Assembly: GCF_003966565.1 (NCBI RefSeq)
Contig: NZ_AP018718.1
Span: forward strand, 1 to 64,000
Direction: 5' to 3'
Length of the DNA stretch: 64,000 nucleotides
Origin: Sulfuricystis multivorans
GTDB lineage: Bacteria; Pseudomonadota; Gammaproteobacteria; Burkholderiales; Rhodocyclaceae
Below, in pieces: positions 11,493 to 19,748 of this stretch. How positions within the stretch are numbered: position 1 is the first letter of the stretch; every line of letters starts with the position of its first letter. The position numbers and the translations under genes were made by a program. Below the pieces are notes generated by a model that saw nothing but the letters and a program-made list of their open reading frames with translations, did not search any database and was not told the origin of the DNA.

Positions 11493-14126
11493 ATGGAAAT
11501 GCCAAAAGTCACGCGTCGCACCTTCCTCAAGGTCAGCGCCGCCACCGGCACGGCGGCCGCCACCGCGCCGCGCCTTCTGCAGGCGATGGAAAACGAACTG
11601 GGCGGCAAGGACTTCGGTCCAGTCACCGGCGCCGAGCGTCAAGCGATTCCCTACACCTGTCACGTCTGCAACATCCAGGACGGCGCGATCGCCTATGTCG
11701 AAAACGGTCGCATCGTCAAGCTCGAAGGCAACCCCGAGCATGTATCCACGCGCGGCCGTCTGTGCGCCAAGGGCAATTCGGGCATGTGGTACACCTACAA
11801 TCCGGATCGCGTGCTCTACCCGTTGAAGCGCGTCGGCGCGCGCGGCGAGGGCAAGTGGAAACGCATCACCTGGGACGAGGCGCTGACCGAGATCGCCCAG
11901 AAGCTCGACGCGGCGCTGAAGGAAGACCCGAATACGATCTTCCTCAAGTGGGGCCGCGACCGCACCGGTGGCGCGCTGACCCGCTTCATGCACACGCTCG
12001 GTTCCGACAGCACGATGAACCACACCTCGGTGTGCGAGTCGTCGAAGAAGGTTGGCCTGGAGCCGTCCTGGGGGCCGGACATCGAGACGCCGGACTTCGC
12101 CAACACCAAGTACGTGCTCAACTTCGGCTCCAACGTGCTGGAAGCCTCCTACTTCCACAATCCGCTCTCGCAGCGCGTCACCGAAGGCCGCATCGACAAC
12201 CACATGAAGATCGTCACCTTCGATGTGCGCCTGTCGAACACCGCCGGCTTCTCGGACGAGTGGATTCCGGTCCATCCGGCCACCGACGGCGCGGTGGCGC
12301 TCGCCATTGGTCATGTGATCCTGCGCGACGATCTGCAGGATTCCGACTTCATCAATACCTGGACCAATGTCACAGTCAAGGAGCTCAAAGAGCACTACAA
12401 GCAATTCACGCCGGAGTGGGCGGAAAAGATCTCCGGCGTGCCGGCCGCGACGATCGAGCGGCTGGCGCACGAGTTCGCCACAGCCAAGCCGGCAACGGTG
12501 TTCACTTACCGGGGCCCGGCCAAGCACCTTTATGGTTCCTACAACGAAAAGGCCTGCATGATGCTGCCGATCCTCACCGGCAACGTCGAGACCAAGGGGG
12601 GGTATTGCCTGCCGCGCGGCATGGGCTGGCCACAACCCGACCCGAAGCCGCCCAAGCCGGCCAAGCATGCCTATTCGAACCACCATCATCATCCGCTCTA
12701 TCCGCTGGCAAGCCACAGCGTGTCGCACCTGACGCCATTCGACATCGTCGAGGGCAAGCGCAAGGTGAATGTCTACTTCACCTACATGGACAACCCGACC
12801 TACACCAACCCTGGCGGGATGGCCGTATGGGGCAAGCTGTTCAAGGACGAGAAGCTGATTCCCTACTATGTCTCGATCAGCACGGTGATCGGCGAGGAGA
12901 CGGCGCTGGCCGACATCATCCTGCCCGACTGCATGTTCCTCGAGCGCTGGGAGCCGGAATCGATGCCCAACTCGCTGTGGCCGTGGCTGGGCATCCGTCA
13001 GCCGGTGATCGCGCCGCTGGGCGAGACGCGCGAGACGCGCGTGATCCTGCGCGACATCATCCACAAGCTCGATCCGGACGGCTCGCGCGGCATGAAGAAG
13101 TACTGGAACTTCAAGGATGGCGAAGACTACATGCGCCAGCACTTCGACAACATCCCCGGCCTCAAGGAAGCCGGCGGTCTCGACTTCCTGAAGAAGAAAG
13201 GCGTCTGGCCGATCTACGGCAAGCTCAATCCGGCCACCGGCAAGATCAGCGACAAGACCGGGCGCGAGATCAAGGCCGAATACGAGCTCTACAAGAAGGA
13301 GCTGTCGGCCGCCGATATGATGGGCGCCACCGTCGGCAAAGATGGCGTGATCATGAAGAACGGCAAGGCGATCGGCGTGCAGCGCAACGGCAAGAACTAC
13401 GTCGGTTTCCCGACCCCCAATCGCCTGATCAATGTGCGTGTCGATGAGTGGGCGAAGTATGGCTTCAACCCGATGCCGACCTTCAAGCGCATTCCCTGGC
13501 ACGAGACGATGAAGGACGACGAGCTGATCATGACCACCTACAAGTTCAACGTCCATGTCCAGTCACGCACGGCGTCGGTCAAATGGCTGGCCGAGATCGC
13601 CCACAACAATCCGATGTGGATCAACACCGAGACGGCGAAGAAGATCGGCGTCAAGACCGGTGATCTGGTACGCGTCGAATCGAAGGTGGGGTATCTCGTC
13701 ACCAAGGCCTATGTCACCGAGGGGATCCATCCGAAGACCGTCGCGATTGCGACCGGCTGCGGCCACTGGGAGTACGGGCGGCTCGCCACGCTCAAGCTCA
13801 AAGAGCAGCCTCAGTTCGGTGGAACCGAAGACCCGGACCTGAAAAACGTCTGGTGGGATGACAAGGGCGTGCATCCGAACGCGATCATCCCAGCCATCGC
13901 CGACCCGATCGGCGGCTCTCAGGCCTGGTACGATACGGTGGTCAAGGTAACCAAGGCCGGCCCGAACGACAAGTATGGCGACGTGCAGGGTGACTGGCAG
14001 AAGCATCTCGAAGCCTTCAAGGAAGGCCTACGCTATGCCTATACGGGTGATCTGCACCGCAAGATGCATCCGGAAATGGCCAGCTGGGCCGGGCCCGAGA
14101 GCGCCGAACACGAGGGCCACGGCTGA
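11493..14126 (+). CDS. Molybdopterin oxidoreductase catalytic subunit, module 1 (DMSO reductase superfamily)
   Basis: Tat-exported bis-MGD catalytic subunit, 877 aa. The leader has the twin-arginine motif TRRTFLKVSAATG. The N-terminal Fe-S motif is unusual: Cys56-x2-Cys59-x3-Asp63-x27-Cys91, with Asp where most relatives have the third Cys. Cys181 in HTSVCESS is the probable Mo ligand. A C-terminal molydop-binding domain is present (residues about 670-800). Encoded after its FeS and NrfD partners and followed by a terminator and a TorD chaperone. Substrate cannot be read from sequence; thiosulfate, tetrathionate, polysulfide or selenate reductases are the nearest described kinds by layout. 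Confidence 0.9.
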   Translation: MEMPKVTRRTFLKVSAATGTAAATAPRLLQAMENELGGKDFGPVTGAERQAIPYTCHVCNIQDGAIAYVENGRIVKLEGNPEHVSTRGRLCAKGNSGMWYTYNPDRVLYPLKRVGARGEGKWKRITWDEALTEIAQKLDAALKEDPNTIFLKWGRDRTGGALTRFMHTLGSDSTMNHTSVCESSKKVGLEPSWGPDIETPDFANTKYVLNFGSNVLEASYFHNPLSQRVTEGRIDNHMKIVTFDVRLSNTAGFSDEWIPVHPATDGAVALAIGHVILRDDLQDSDFINTWTNVTVKELKEHYKQFTPEWAEKISGVPAATIERLAHEFATAKPATVFTYRGPAKHLYGSYNEKACMMLPILTGNVETKGGYCLPRGMGWPQPDPKPPKPAKHAYSNHHHHPLYPLASHSVSHLTPFDIVEGKRKVNVYFTYMDNPTYTNPGGMAVWGKLFKDEKLIPYYVSISTVIGEETALADIILPDCMFLERWEPESMPNSLWPWLGIRQPVIAPLGETRETRVILRDIIHKLDPDGSRGMKKYWNFKDGEDYMRQHFDNIPGLKEAGGLDFLKKKGVWPIYGKLNPATGKISDKTGREIKAEYELYKKELSAADMMGATVGKDGVIMKNGKAIGVQRNGKNYVGFPTPNRLINVRVDEWAKYGFNPMPTFKRIPWHETMKDDELIMTTYKFNVHVQSRTASVKWLAEIAHNNPMWINTETAKKIGVKTGDLVRVESKVGYLVTKAYVTEGIHPKTVAIATGCGHWEYGRLATLKLKEQPQFGGTEDPDLKNVWWDDKGVHPNAIIPAIADPIGGSQAWYDTVVKVTKAGPNDKYGDVQGDWQKHLEAFKEGLRYAYTGDLHRKMHPEMASWAGPESAEHEGHG

Positions 14127-14194
14127 CGCAAGGTCACAATCCTACGAGGAGAGCCGGCCGTCGCGCGTCCTCCCGCAGGCGGCCGGGATTTTCT

Positions 14195-14222
14195 GGCCCG
14201 CATTCCGTCGGGCCTCTTTTTC
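14195..14222 (+). terminator. Rho-independent terminator after module 1 catalytic gene
   Basis: Stem GGCCCG (14195-14200) pairs with CGGGCC (14209-14214) across an 8-nt loop and is followed by TCTTTTT. The rest of the 291-bp gap to the chaperone gene holds a GC-rich imperfect dyad (CCCGCCC about 14309 with GGGCGGG about 14335) and no gene. Confidence 0.7.
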
Positions 14223-14417
14223 GTGAAATACAGAGCACAATGAGTAAGCCGACCACAGTATCCTCGACGGCAGCCAAACTTCGTAGCGCTTGCCGCGCTG
14301 ATAGTCTCCCCGCCCGCGAGGGGGGCTTGAGGGTGGGCGGGTGTTCATTTTTGCGCATGGGGTTTTCATGCCTTCGCGGGTGATAATGTCCGTCATGCGC
14401 GTTAGAGAGGAAGCATC

Positions 14418-15263
14418 ATGCTGATGGAAGCTTTGAGAATCGACGAGGGAGCAGCGCAGGAAATCGGCGTTGGCGAGACGGCAGCCCTCTTCGCCTCGCC
14501 TGCCGAGACCGCCGCCGAATGCCGAGCGCGCGCATCGATCTATCGTCTGCTGGCGGGGGTCTTCGTCGAAGAGGTCTCACCGTCTTTTCTGACGGCGCTC
14601 AGGCAAGAGGAACTCCTTGCGCAGCTGGAAGTTAGCGGCATCCGTTTCGATGACGATTTCCTGCGCACGCCGGCGGACGAGTTGATCGACGCGCTGGCCG
14701 TCGAATACACCGCGCTGTTCGCATCGAGCGGCGGTTTTCCTCCGGTCGAGTCGGCACGGCTGTTCGGGCTGCTCAGGCAAGAACCCGCCTTCCAGGCCGA
14801 GGCGACCTACCGGCGTCTCGGCTTCGCGCTGCAGTCGGGGAAGCACCCGGTCTTCCCGGATCAGCTCGGTGTCGAGCTCACGTTCGTCGCCGAGCTGCTG
14901 GAGCGCTCGGCGGCTGCCCTCGATAGAGGTGACTTGGCGGCGCAGCGCAAGCTCGACAAGGAGATCAAACGTTTCTGGGCGCAACATTTGGGCCGCTGGG
15001 TACGCGGTTACGCACGCCTGATCCAGCGCGCCGCAGCGCATTCCTTCTATCGTGAAATGGCGCGTTTTCTCGAAGGTTTCGCCACCGAGGAAATCCAGAC
15101 GATGGGACTCAAGGTCGAAGATGCCGACCAGGGCCGGCTGGTGGTGCCGAAAGCCGAAGTCAAGGTCGAGTTCAACCCGGACGAGCCGGTGTGCAATGCC
15201 TGCGTCGGCGAGGCCGTGGCGCACAAGCAAGTCAAGGTGCAGCCGCTGCAGGATTTGCGCTGA
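14418..15263 (+). CDS. TorD/DmsD family molybdoenzyme chaperone, module 1
   Basis: Cytoplasmic chaperone that holds a molybdoenzyme precursor until cofactor insertion and Tat export. The 281-aa protein is all-helical with the TorD family pattern (EYTALFASSGGFPPVESARLFG; LGVELTFVAELLERSA). It has an extra C-terminal tail with CNAC. AGAGAGGAAG precedes the ATG at 14418. The gene is cut off from the upstream catalytic gene by a terminator, so it probably has its own promoter in 14223-14417. Confidence 0.85.
   Translation: MLMEALRIDEGAAQEIGVGETAALFASPAETAAECRARASIYRLLAGVFVEEVSPSFLTALRQEELLAQLEVSGIRFDDDFLRTPADELIDALAVEYTALFASSGGFPPVESARLFGLLRQEPAFQAEATYRRLGFALQSGKHPVFPDQLGVELTFVAELLERSAAALDRGDLAAQRKLDKEIKRFWAQHLGRWVRGYARLIQRAAAHSFYREMARFLEGFATEEIQTMGLKVEDADQGRLVVPKAEVKVEFNPDEPVCNACVGEAVAHKQVKVQPLQDLR
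14461..14483 (+). repeat. Dispersed 24-bp repeat, copy 1 (inside torD-like gene)
   Basis: 23 nt match the family core GTCGGCGCTGGCGGGACGG with about three mismatches. Reads through as residues EIGVGETA in the chaperone N-terminal extension. Confidence 0.5.
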
Positions 15264-15277
15264 TAAACTCGAGTGCC

Positions 15278-15721
15278 ATGAAGATTCTCGAACTCGCGCC
15301 GAAAGAACTGCCGCCGCCCGACCGGCAGGTGCTCACCGATATCGACTGGTCGGAAGCCGCGGCGATGTGGAATGGCAACCAACTCGGGCAGCTGCACGAT
15401 TGGCTCAACGAGCGCTGGTCGCGACTGATCCGCAACAGCCCCGCCGGCATGCGCGATCCGGAGGCGGAGTTCCTCCAGGGGCTCGCCTATGCCACACTTG
15501 CGCTGTTCTTCACCCAGAACCGCAACCAGGAAGGCGCGCTGTTGATGATCGACGACGCAACGATGGCGCTGGCGCGTTACCGGCCGCGCTTTCTCGGCGT
15601 GCATGTCGAGCCGATCCTCGGCGCGCTGCAGGAATTGCGCCCGCTCTTGGTCGGGCTTGCGCCCGATGACGACTGTCCGCTGTATCCTTTCGTCTTTCCA
15701 AAGTTCGAATACACCGCTTGA
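15278..15721 (+). CDS. DUF309-like helical protein, module 1 accessory
   Basis: Cytoplasmic protein of 147 aa, no signal or membrane segment. The middle (LHDWLNERWSRL, then EFLQGLAYATLALFFTQNRN and GALLMIDDATMALARYRP) resembles the two-helix pattern of DUF309 proteins, though the usual HE pair of that family is altered. It starts 14 nt after the chaperone and ends 6 nt before the next gene, so it belongs to the torD-rhodanese-polyferredoxin operon. Function unknown; a maturation role is a guess from context. Confidence 0.65.
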   Translation: MKILELAPKELPPPDRQVLTDIDWSEAAAMWNGNQLGQLHDWLNERWSRLIRNSPAGMRDPEAEFLQGLAYATLALFFTQNRNQEGALLMIDDATMALARYRPRFLGVHVEPILGALQELRPLLVGLAPDDDCPLYPFVFPKFEYTA

Positions 15722-15727
15722 GTTTGG

Positions 15728-16444
15728 ATGACTGCAGAAGCCACTGAGAAGTCGGCGCTGGCGCTACGCCGGCTGCTGGTGTTCGACCCTGCGCGGGCAA
15801 GCGAGGTCTGCGCGCAGGATTTCCTGTTCGATGCGCCGGGTGCGGAGGCCGGCGCCGCCGAATGCGCGGGCATCGTCGTAGCGAAAGACGATGCTGCACG
15901 GGCCGACGCCTTGTTGGCCGCCGGCGCCCTCTGCGTCTTCGTCGGCGAGGCGGCATTGCGCGACAGCGAGTCCGTCCGACGGCTTGCGGCAGCTTACCCG
16001 GGCCGCATCGGTATCTACACGCCGGCGCGGCGAATGAGTGTCAGCTGGTCGTTCGAAACCGAATCGAATGCCGATTTCAAGACCGTCGCGCCTTCGCTTG
16101 CCGAACCCGCCTGGGAAGTTCTCACGGCCGACGGTTCGACCACTGGCACTCATGCCGCCTGGTGGCTCAAAGCGATGCGCGAGCTGGGCGCGTCGCAGTT
16201 TATCGTTCTTGCCGATGTGCGCGACGATGCCGATCTCAACATCCTTGCCGGCTTGGTCGAGGATTTCGGTGACAGCCTCTGGATCGCACCGCGGGATGAG
16301 GAACGGCTGCCGCTCGCCGACTGGCTGACTTACGGCCAATGCCGGCAGTTGGCCCTGGTCGAGGACGACTTCGCGCGCCGTGGCGAACTGCTCGGCGCAT
16401 TCTTGCAACCCGCAGCCTTAGAAAGTGAAGAAACCGTTTCATGA
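15728..16444 (+). CDS. Unrecognised 238-aa protein, module 1 accessory
   Basis: No family recognised. The protein is predicted soluble and mixed alpha/beta, with hydrophobic strands alternating with acidic helices (RRLLVFDPARA, GIVVAKDD, CVFVGEAAL, RIGIYTPAR, FIVLADVRDDADLNILAGLVEDFG), which suggests a Rossmann or TIM-like fold. It lies between the DUF309-like gene (6-nt gap) and the rhodanese-like gene (4-nt ATGA overlap), so it is translated with them. The first codons contain a partial copy (15749-15763) of the 24-bp dispersed repeat. Confidence 0.7.
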   Translation: MTAEATEKSALALRRLLVFDPARASEVCAQDFLFDAPGAEAGAAECAGIVVAKDDAARADALLAAGALCVFVGEAALRDSESVRRLAAAYPGRIGIYTPARRMSVSWSFETESNADFKTVAPSLAEPAWEVLTADGSTTGTHAAWWLKAMRELGASQFIVLADVRDDADLNILAGLVEDFGDSLWIAPRDEERLPLADWLTYGQCRQLALVEDDFARRGELLGAFLQPAALESEETVS

Positions 16445-16893
16445 AACTCAAACTCCTCCTCGTCGCTTTCGTTCTTTCCAGCACCGCCTATGCAGACGTC
16501 ACGCCGATGAACAAAACACAGCTCGTCCATGCGCTCAAAGACGGGGCGCCGTGCTGCGTCATCGACGGCCGGGTGGAAGCGAATCGCAAGAAGCGTCCGC
16601 TTGGCGATGCCCTGCCTTACAAGGAAGGCTTGCAGATCAATCCGACCGCGGCGGTCGTCGTCGTCGCCGACAGCGACGAGCAGGCGCTGAAAATCGCCAG
16701 CGCGCTCGACACAGCTTATCCCGGCAAGCGCATCCTCTCCGTCAAAGGCGGGATCGACGCTTGGGAGGCGGCTCAAGTCGATCTGAGTCGCGAGGCAGCG
16801 AGCGGCCCGCCTGCCGGCTTGGGTTTCATGATTCCGAGAAATACCTGCGAATCGGGTTCGAGTATCCAGAATCTGAAGAGCAAATTCAAATGA
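16441..16893 (+). CDS. Periplasmic rhodanese-like protein lacking the usual catalytic Cys
   Basis: Exported 150-aa protein with a signal peptide (MKLKLLLVAFVLSSTAYA). The second half follows the rhodanese fold (VVVVADSDEQALKIASAL and RILSVKGGIDAWEAAQ), but the active-site loop that normally has a Cys reads VVVVADSD. Two adjacent Cys sit instead at the earlier GAPCCVIDGR segment. Starts in ATGA overlap with the upstream gene. A sulfur-handling or binding role would fit the context, but classical sulfurtransferase chemistry looks unlikely. Confidence 0.75.
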   Translation: MKLKLLLVAFVLSSTAYADVTPMNKTQLVHALKDGAPCCVIDGRVEANRKKRPLGDALPYKEGLQINPTAAVVVVADSDEQALKIASALDTAYPGKRILSVKGGIDAWEAAQVDLSREAASGPPAGLGFMIPRNTCESGSSIQNLKSKFK

Positions 16894-16905
16894 TCTGCTA
16901 GCCGC

Positions 16906-18006
16906 GTGGCGATCGCCTATCCAGAATTCCGCAATACGCGCTGTACGCGCTTCCGCTTTCGTTACAGCGAATGCCGGCGCTGCCTCGATGCCTGCCCGCA
17001 CGAGGCGATCGTGCTTGCCGACGATGGCGCGCGTCTCGACGAGGCGCGCTGCCGTAATTGCGGCTTATGTATTCCTGCCTGCCACACCGGCGCCTGGGCC
17101 TCGGCAAGCTTCAAGCCGATCGATCTGTTGCGTCAGGCCATCAAGCAGCCGAGCTTTTCGGTCGCCTGCGCGCCCTCGGGCCTGGCCGCCGATGCGATCA
17201 TCCCCTGCTTGGGCGCCCTGAGCGCGGCTTTCGTCGCCTATCTGGGCAAGCGGCGCATACCGCTCACCCTCCTGGGCAGCGGGCATTGCAGTCAATGCGA
17301 GCATGGCGCCAAGGGCGCAAGCCAGCTCGCCGCCTGTCTCGATGCCGCGGCACGGTTGCGCGAAGCAGCGCAGGAACCCGACAAGGAATGGCTCGAGCCG
17401 CAACTTTCCGATGCCGCTCCACGGGTCGGCCAGACAGCCGCAAGGCCAACACCGACGGCACGGCGGCAACTCTTTCGCCGCCTGCTCGGCCGCGGCGTCG
17501 AGGCGATCGCCGCGCCGCAAAGCGCCGCACCGCCGCCGGCTCCCGACAAGGCGATCCGCGCTGGCGCCTATGCCGGCACCGAGGAACGCGAGCTGCTGCA
17601 GATCGTCTGCGAGCGCAAGGACGGGCAGCCGACGCTGATCGAATGGCATGAGGCGTTGCCGCTGATGCAGCTGACGCTCAAGCCCGGCTGTACGAATTGC
17701 GAAGCCTGTTTCCGTGCCTGCCCGACCGGCGCGTTGCAAATCGTCGAGAACCCCGGCGAATGGTCACTGGCCGTTCAAGTGGATCGGTGCGTCGCCTGTG
17801 AGGTCTGCCTCGAAGTCTGTCAGCCGCGCGTGCTCGATGCCGAAGCGCGTTTCGACGCACGCCCCGAGCAACCCCCGCGCGTCTTGCACAGTCTGGTCAA
17901 GCAACGCTGCGCACGCTGCGAGCGCTTTTTCGTCTCTGCAACTCCGCAAGAGCATTGCCCGATCTGCGCAGACGACGAAGACGCTTTCGCGCAAATCTTT
18001 GGCTGA
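16906..18006 (+). CDS. Polyferredoxin-type 4Fe-4S protein, module 1
   Basis: Probable cytoplasmic multi-cluster electron carrier of 366 aa. Cluster motifs: CRRCLDACPHEA, CRNCGLCIPAC, CTNCEACFRACPTGA and CVACEVCLEVCQPR, plus a C-terminal zinc-ribbon-like CARCERFF...CPIC. A central segment has IPCLG and HCSQCEHG. The start is GTG at 16906, the only possible start in this frame after the stop at 16891; no clear ribosome site is seen. It is paralogous to the protein at 22375-23511, including the central PCLG and C-terminal Cys motifs, so each XSR-controlled module has one. Confidence 0.85.
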   Translation: MAIAYPEFRNTRCTRFRFRYSECRRCLDACPHEAIVLADDGARLDEARCRNCGLCIPACHTGAWASASFKPIDLLRQAIKQPSFSVACAPSGLAADAIIPCLGALSAAFVAYLGKRRIPLTLLGSGHCSQCEHGAKGASQLAACLDAAARLREAAQEPDKEWLEPQLSDAAPRVGQTAARPTPTARRQLFRRLLGRGVEAIAAPQSAAPPPAPDKAIRAGAYAGTEERELLQIVCERKDGQPTLIEWHEALPLMQLTLKPGCTNCEACFRACPTGALQIVENPGEWSLAVQVDRCVACEVCLEVCQPRVLDAEARFDARPEQPPRVLHSLVKQRCARCERFFVSATPQEHCPICADDEDAFAQIFG

Positions 18007-18022
18007 AACGGAGAAGCATGCA

Positions 18023-18427
18023 ATGGAATGGGAATTCACCCCGGAAGACGTGGTCAAGGGCCGCTCGGGCTATGGATTGGCGGAATTCCGCCGCGACCTC
18101 GCCGAGGAAGTGTTGCAGAACATCGGCGGCGAAGATGTCGGGCGCTTCCAACGCGTCTATCACCTGCTCTACGACCTCTGCTATGCGCTGGCGACGAGCA
18201 AGGATTTCGAGGCGCATCTGGCCGCCTACGCCTATGATCCGCCGACCGTGCAGTTTTTGCGCGAAATGCAGCCCTTGATGGAAAACAACGTCGCGATGCT
18301 CGGCGCGATCCTGCAGCGTCAGATCATGGATCGCGTCGAGGCCGGCATGCCGCTGGAAGCCGCGGTGAACGACGTGGCCGAATGGCACCGGCAGACGGTG
18401 GCCGCCACCGATCCGGTGGTCAATTGA
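18023..18427 (+). CDS. Unrecognised 134-aa helical protein, end of module 1 operon
   Basis: Small soluble protein, mostly helical (FRRDLAEEVLQNIGGEDVGRFQ; EMQPLMENNVAMLGAI), no Cys and no signal peptide. CGGAGAAG precedes the ATG at 18023, 16 nt after the polyferredoxin stop. The tail overlaps the end of the oppositely oriented response regulator gene by 8 nt. Not recognised; its place at the end of the module 1 operon suggests a linked accessory role. Confidence 0.75.
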   Translation: MEWEFTPEDVVKGRSGYGLAEFRRDLAEEVLQNIGGEDVGRFQRVYHLLYDLCYALATSKDFEAHLAAYAYDPPTVQFLREMQPLMENNVAMLGAILQRQIMDRVEAGMPLEAAVNDVAEWHRQTVAATDPVVN

Positions 18428-19748
18428 TGGAATCGGCGCCCGCTTCGCGGATGCCGTGCTTCTTCATCTTCTCCCACAGGTTCTTGCGGCTGATGCCCAG
18501 TTGGGCGGCCGTTTCGGCGATGCGTCCGTGATTGGCGGCCAGCACCGAGAGGATGTGGCGGCGCTCGGCTTCGGCCACATGCGCGGCGAGCGTGGGTGCC
18601 GCCTCACCAGCGCCGACTTTTTCTTCCGCATCGGTGAAGGCCGAGGCAGTAAGCAGCGGGCCATCGGAGAGGATGCAGGCGCGCTCGAGCGCATGCCTTA
18701 GCTCGCGAACATTGCCCGGCCAATCGGCATGGATCAGCCATTGCTCGGCATCCGCATCGAGCCGGCGCACCCCGCCGCCTTGCGCAAATTCCGCCAGAAA
18801 GCGGTCGGCCAGCCACAAGATGTCCTCGCGCCGCTCGCGCAGGGGAGGGATGTCGATCTGCACGACATGAACGCGGTAGTAGAGGTCTTCGCGGAAACGG
18901 CCCTCCTCGACCATCTTCTTGAGGTCGCGGTGCGTGGCGAGAATCAGGCGGAAATCGATCTGGATCGTCTTCTCCCCGCCGACGCGCACGATGCTGCGTT
19001 CCTGTAGCGCGCGCAGCAGCTTCACCTGCATCGATAGAGGCATGTCGCCGATCTCATCGAGGAACAGCGTGCCGCCGCGCGCGAGCTCGAAGGCGCCGCG
19101 CCGCTCTTTCACCGCGCCGGTGAAAGCACCGCGCTCATGGCCGAACAGCTCGCTTTCCATCAGACTCTCGGCGATGGCGCCGCAATTGACGGCGATGAAG
19201 GGCTCCTTCTGCCCCGCAGCGGCCAGCTCATGCAAGGTGCGCGCGACGACCTCCTTGCCGACACCGGACTCGCCCGTGATCAGCACGGTGCGCGCCTGTT
19301 TCGCCAGCCGCGGCAGCATCGCTTCGATGCGGCGCATCGCGTTGGAGATGCCCAGGCGCGGCTCGCCTTCTCCGCCGGCTGGATGGCGGCCGGCCAGCTC
19401 GCGCACCTTCGCGATCAGTGCCGGAATGTCGAGCGGCTTGGTCAGATAGTCGGCCGCGCCGAGTTTCAATAGGCGCACCGCTTGATCGATCGCGCCATGC
19501 CCGGTGATGAAGAGAAAAGGTGGCAAGGCCGGCGTTTCCCGTTGCAGTTCGACGAACAGATCTTCGCCGGAAAGATCGGGTAGGCGGATGTCGCTGATCG
19601 CCAGCGCATAGCGTTTGTGCTGCAAGGGCAAGAGCGCGTCGCGGCCGCGCTGGAACCAGTCGCAGCCGTAGCCTTCCATTTCCAGGCGCTCGACGAGCGC
19701 CTCGCCCATGATCGGATCGTCCTCGATCAGACAGATGACGGGTTTCAT
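18420..19748 (-). CDS. Sigma-54-dependent response regulator (module 2, 'R' of XSR)
   Basis: NtrC-family activator, 442 aa, paralogue of the module 1 regulator. Receiver domain (VICLIEDDPIMG, phospho-Asp in AISDIRLPD, LTKPLD), AAA+ domain with GESGVGKE, GAFTGA and [12 protein letters not shown], then Fis-type helix-turn-helix AAQLGISRKNLWEKMKK. The start at 19748 overlaps the kinase stop by 4 nt. Differences in the recognition helix from module 1 (SRKN versus TRKT) fit the different operator halves seen here (GTTACC instead of GTTACGC). A linker before the helix-turn-helix contains a copy of the 24-bp repeat. Confidence 0.93.
   Translation of the reverse strand: MKPVICLIEDDPIMGEALVERLEMEGYGCDWFQRGRDALLPLQHKRYALAISDIRLPDLSGEDLFVELQRETPALPPFLFITGHGAIDQAVRLLKLGAADYLTKPLDIPALIAKVRELAGRHPAGGEGEPRLGISNAMRRIEAMLPRLAKQARTVLITGESGVGKEVVARTLHELAAAGQKEPFIAVNCGAIAESLMESELFGHERGAFTGAVKERRGAFELARGGTLFLDEIGDMPLSMQVKLLRALQERSIVRVGGEKTIQIDFRLILATHRDLKKMVEEGRFREDLYYRVHVVQIDIPPLRERREDILWLADRFLAEFAQGGGVRRLDADAEQWLIHADWPGNVRELRHALERACILSDGPLLTASAFTDAEEKVGAGEAAPTLAAHVAEAERRHILSVLAANHGRIAETAAQLGISRKNLWEKMKKHGIREAGADSIN
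18597..18620 (-). repeat. Dispersed 24-bp repeat, copy 2 (inside regulator 2)
   Basis: Three mismatches to the consensus. Reads as EKVGAGEAA in the linker between the AAA+ and DNA-binding domains. Confidence 0.55.

Noticed and set aside
9892-14126. Calling module 1 a selenate reductase (srdBCA)
   Set aside because: The B-C-A order is the same, but order alone is weak evidence and no diagnostic residue is known to me.
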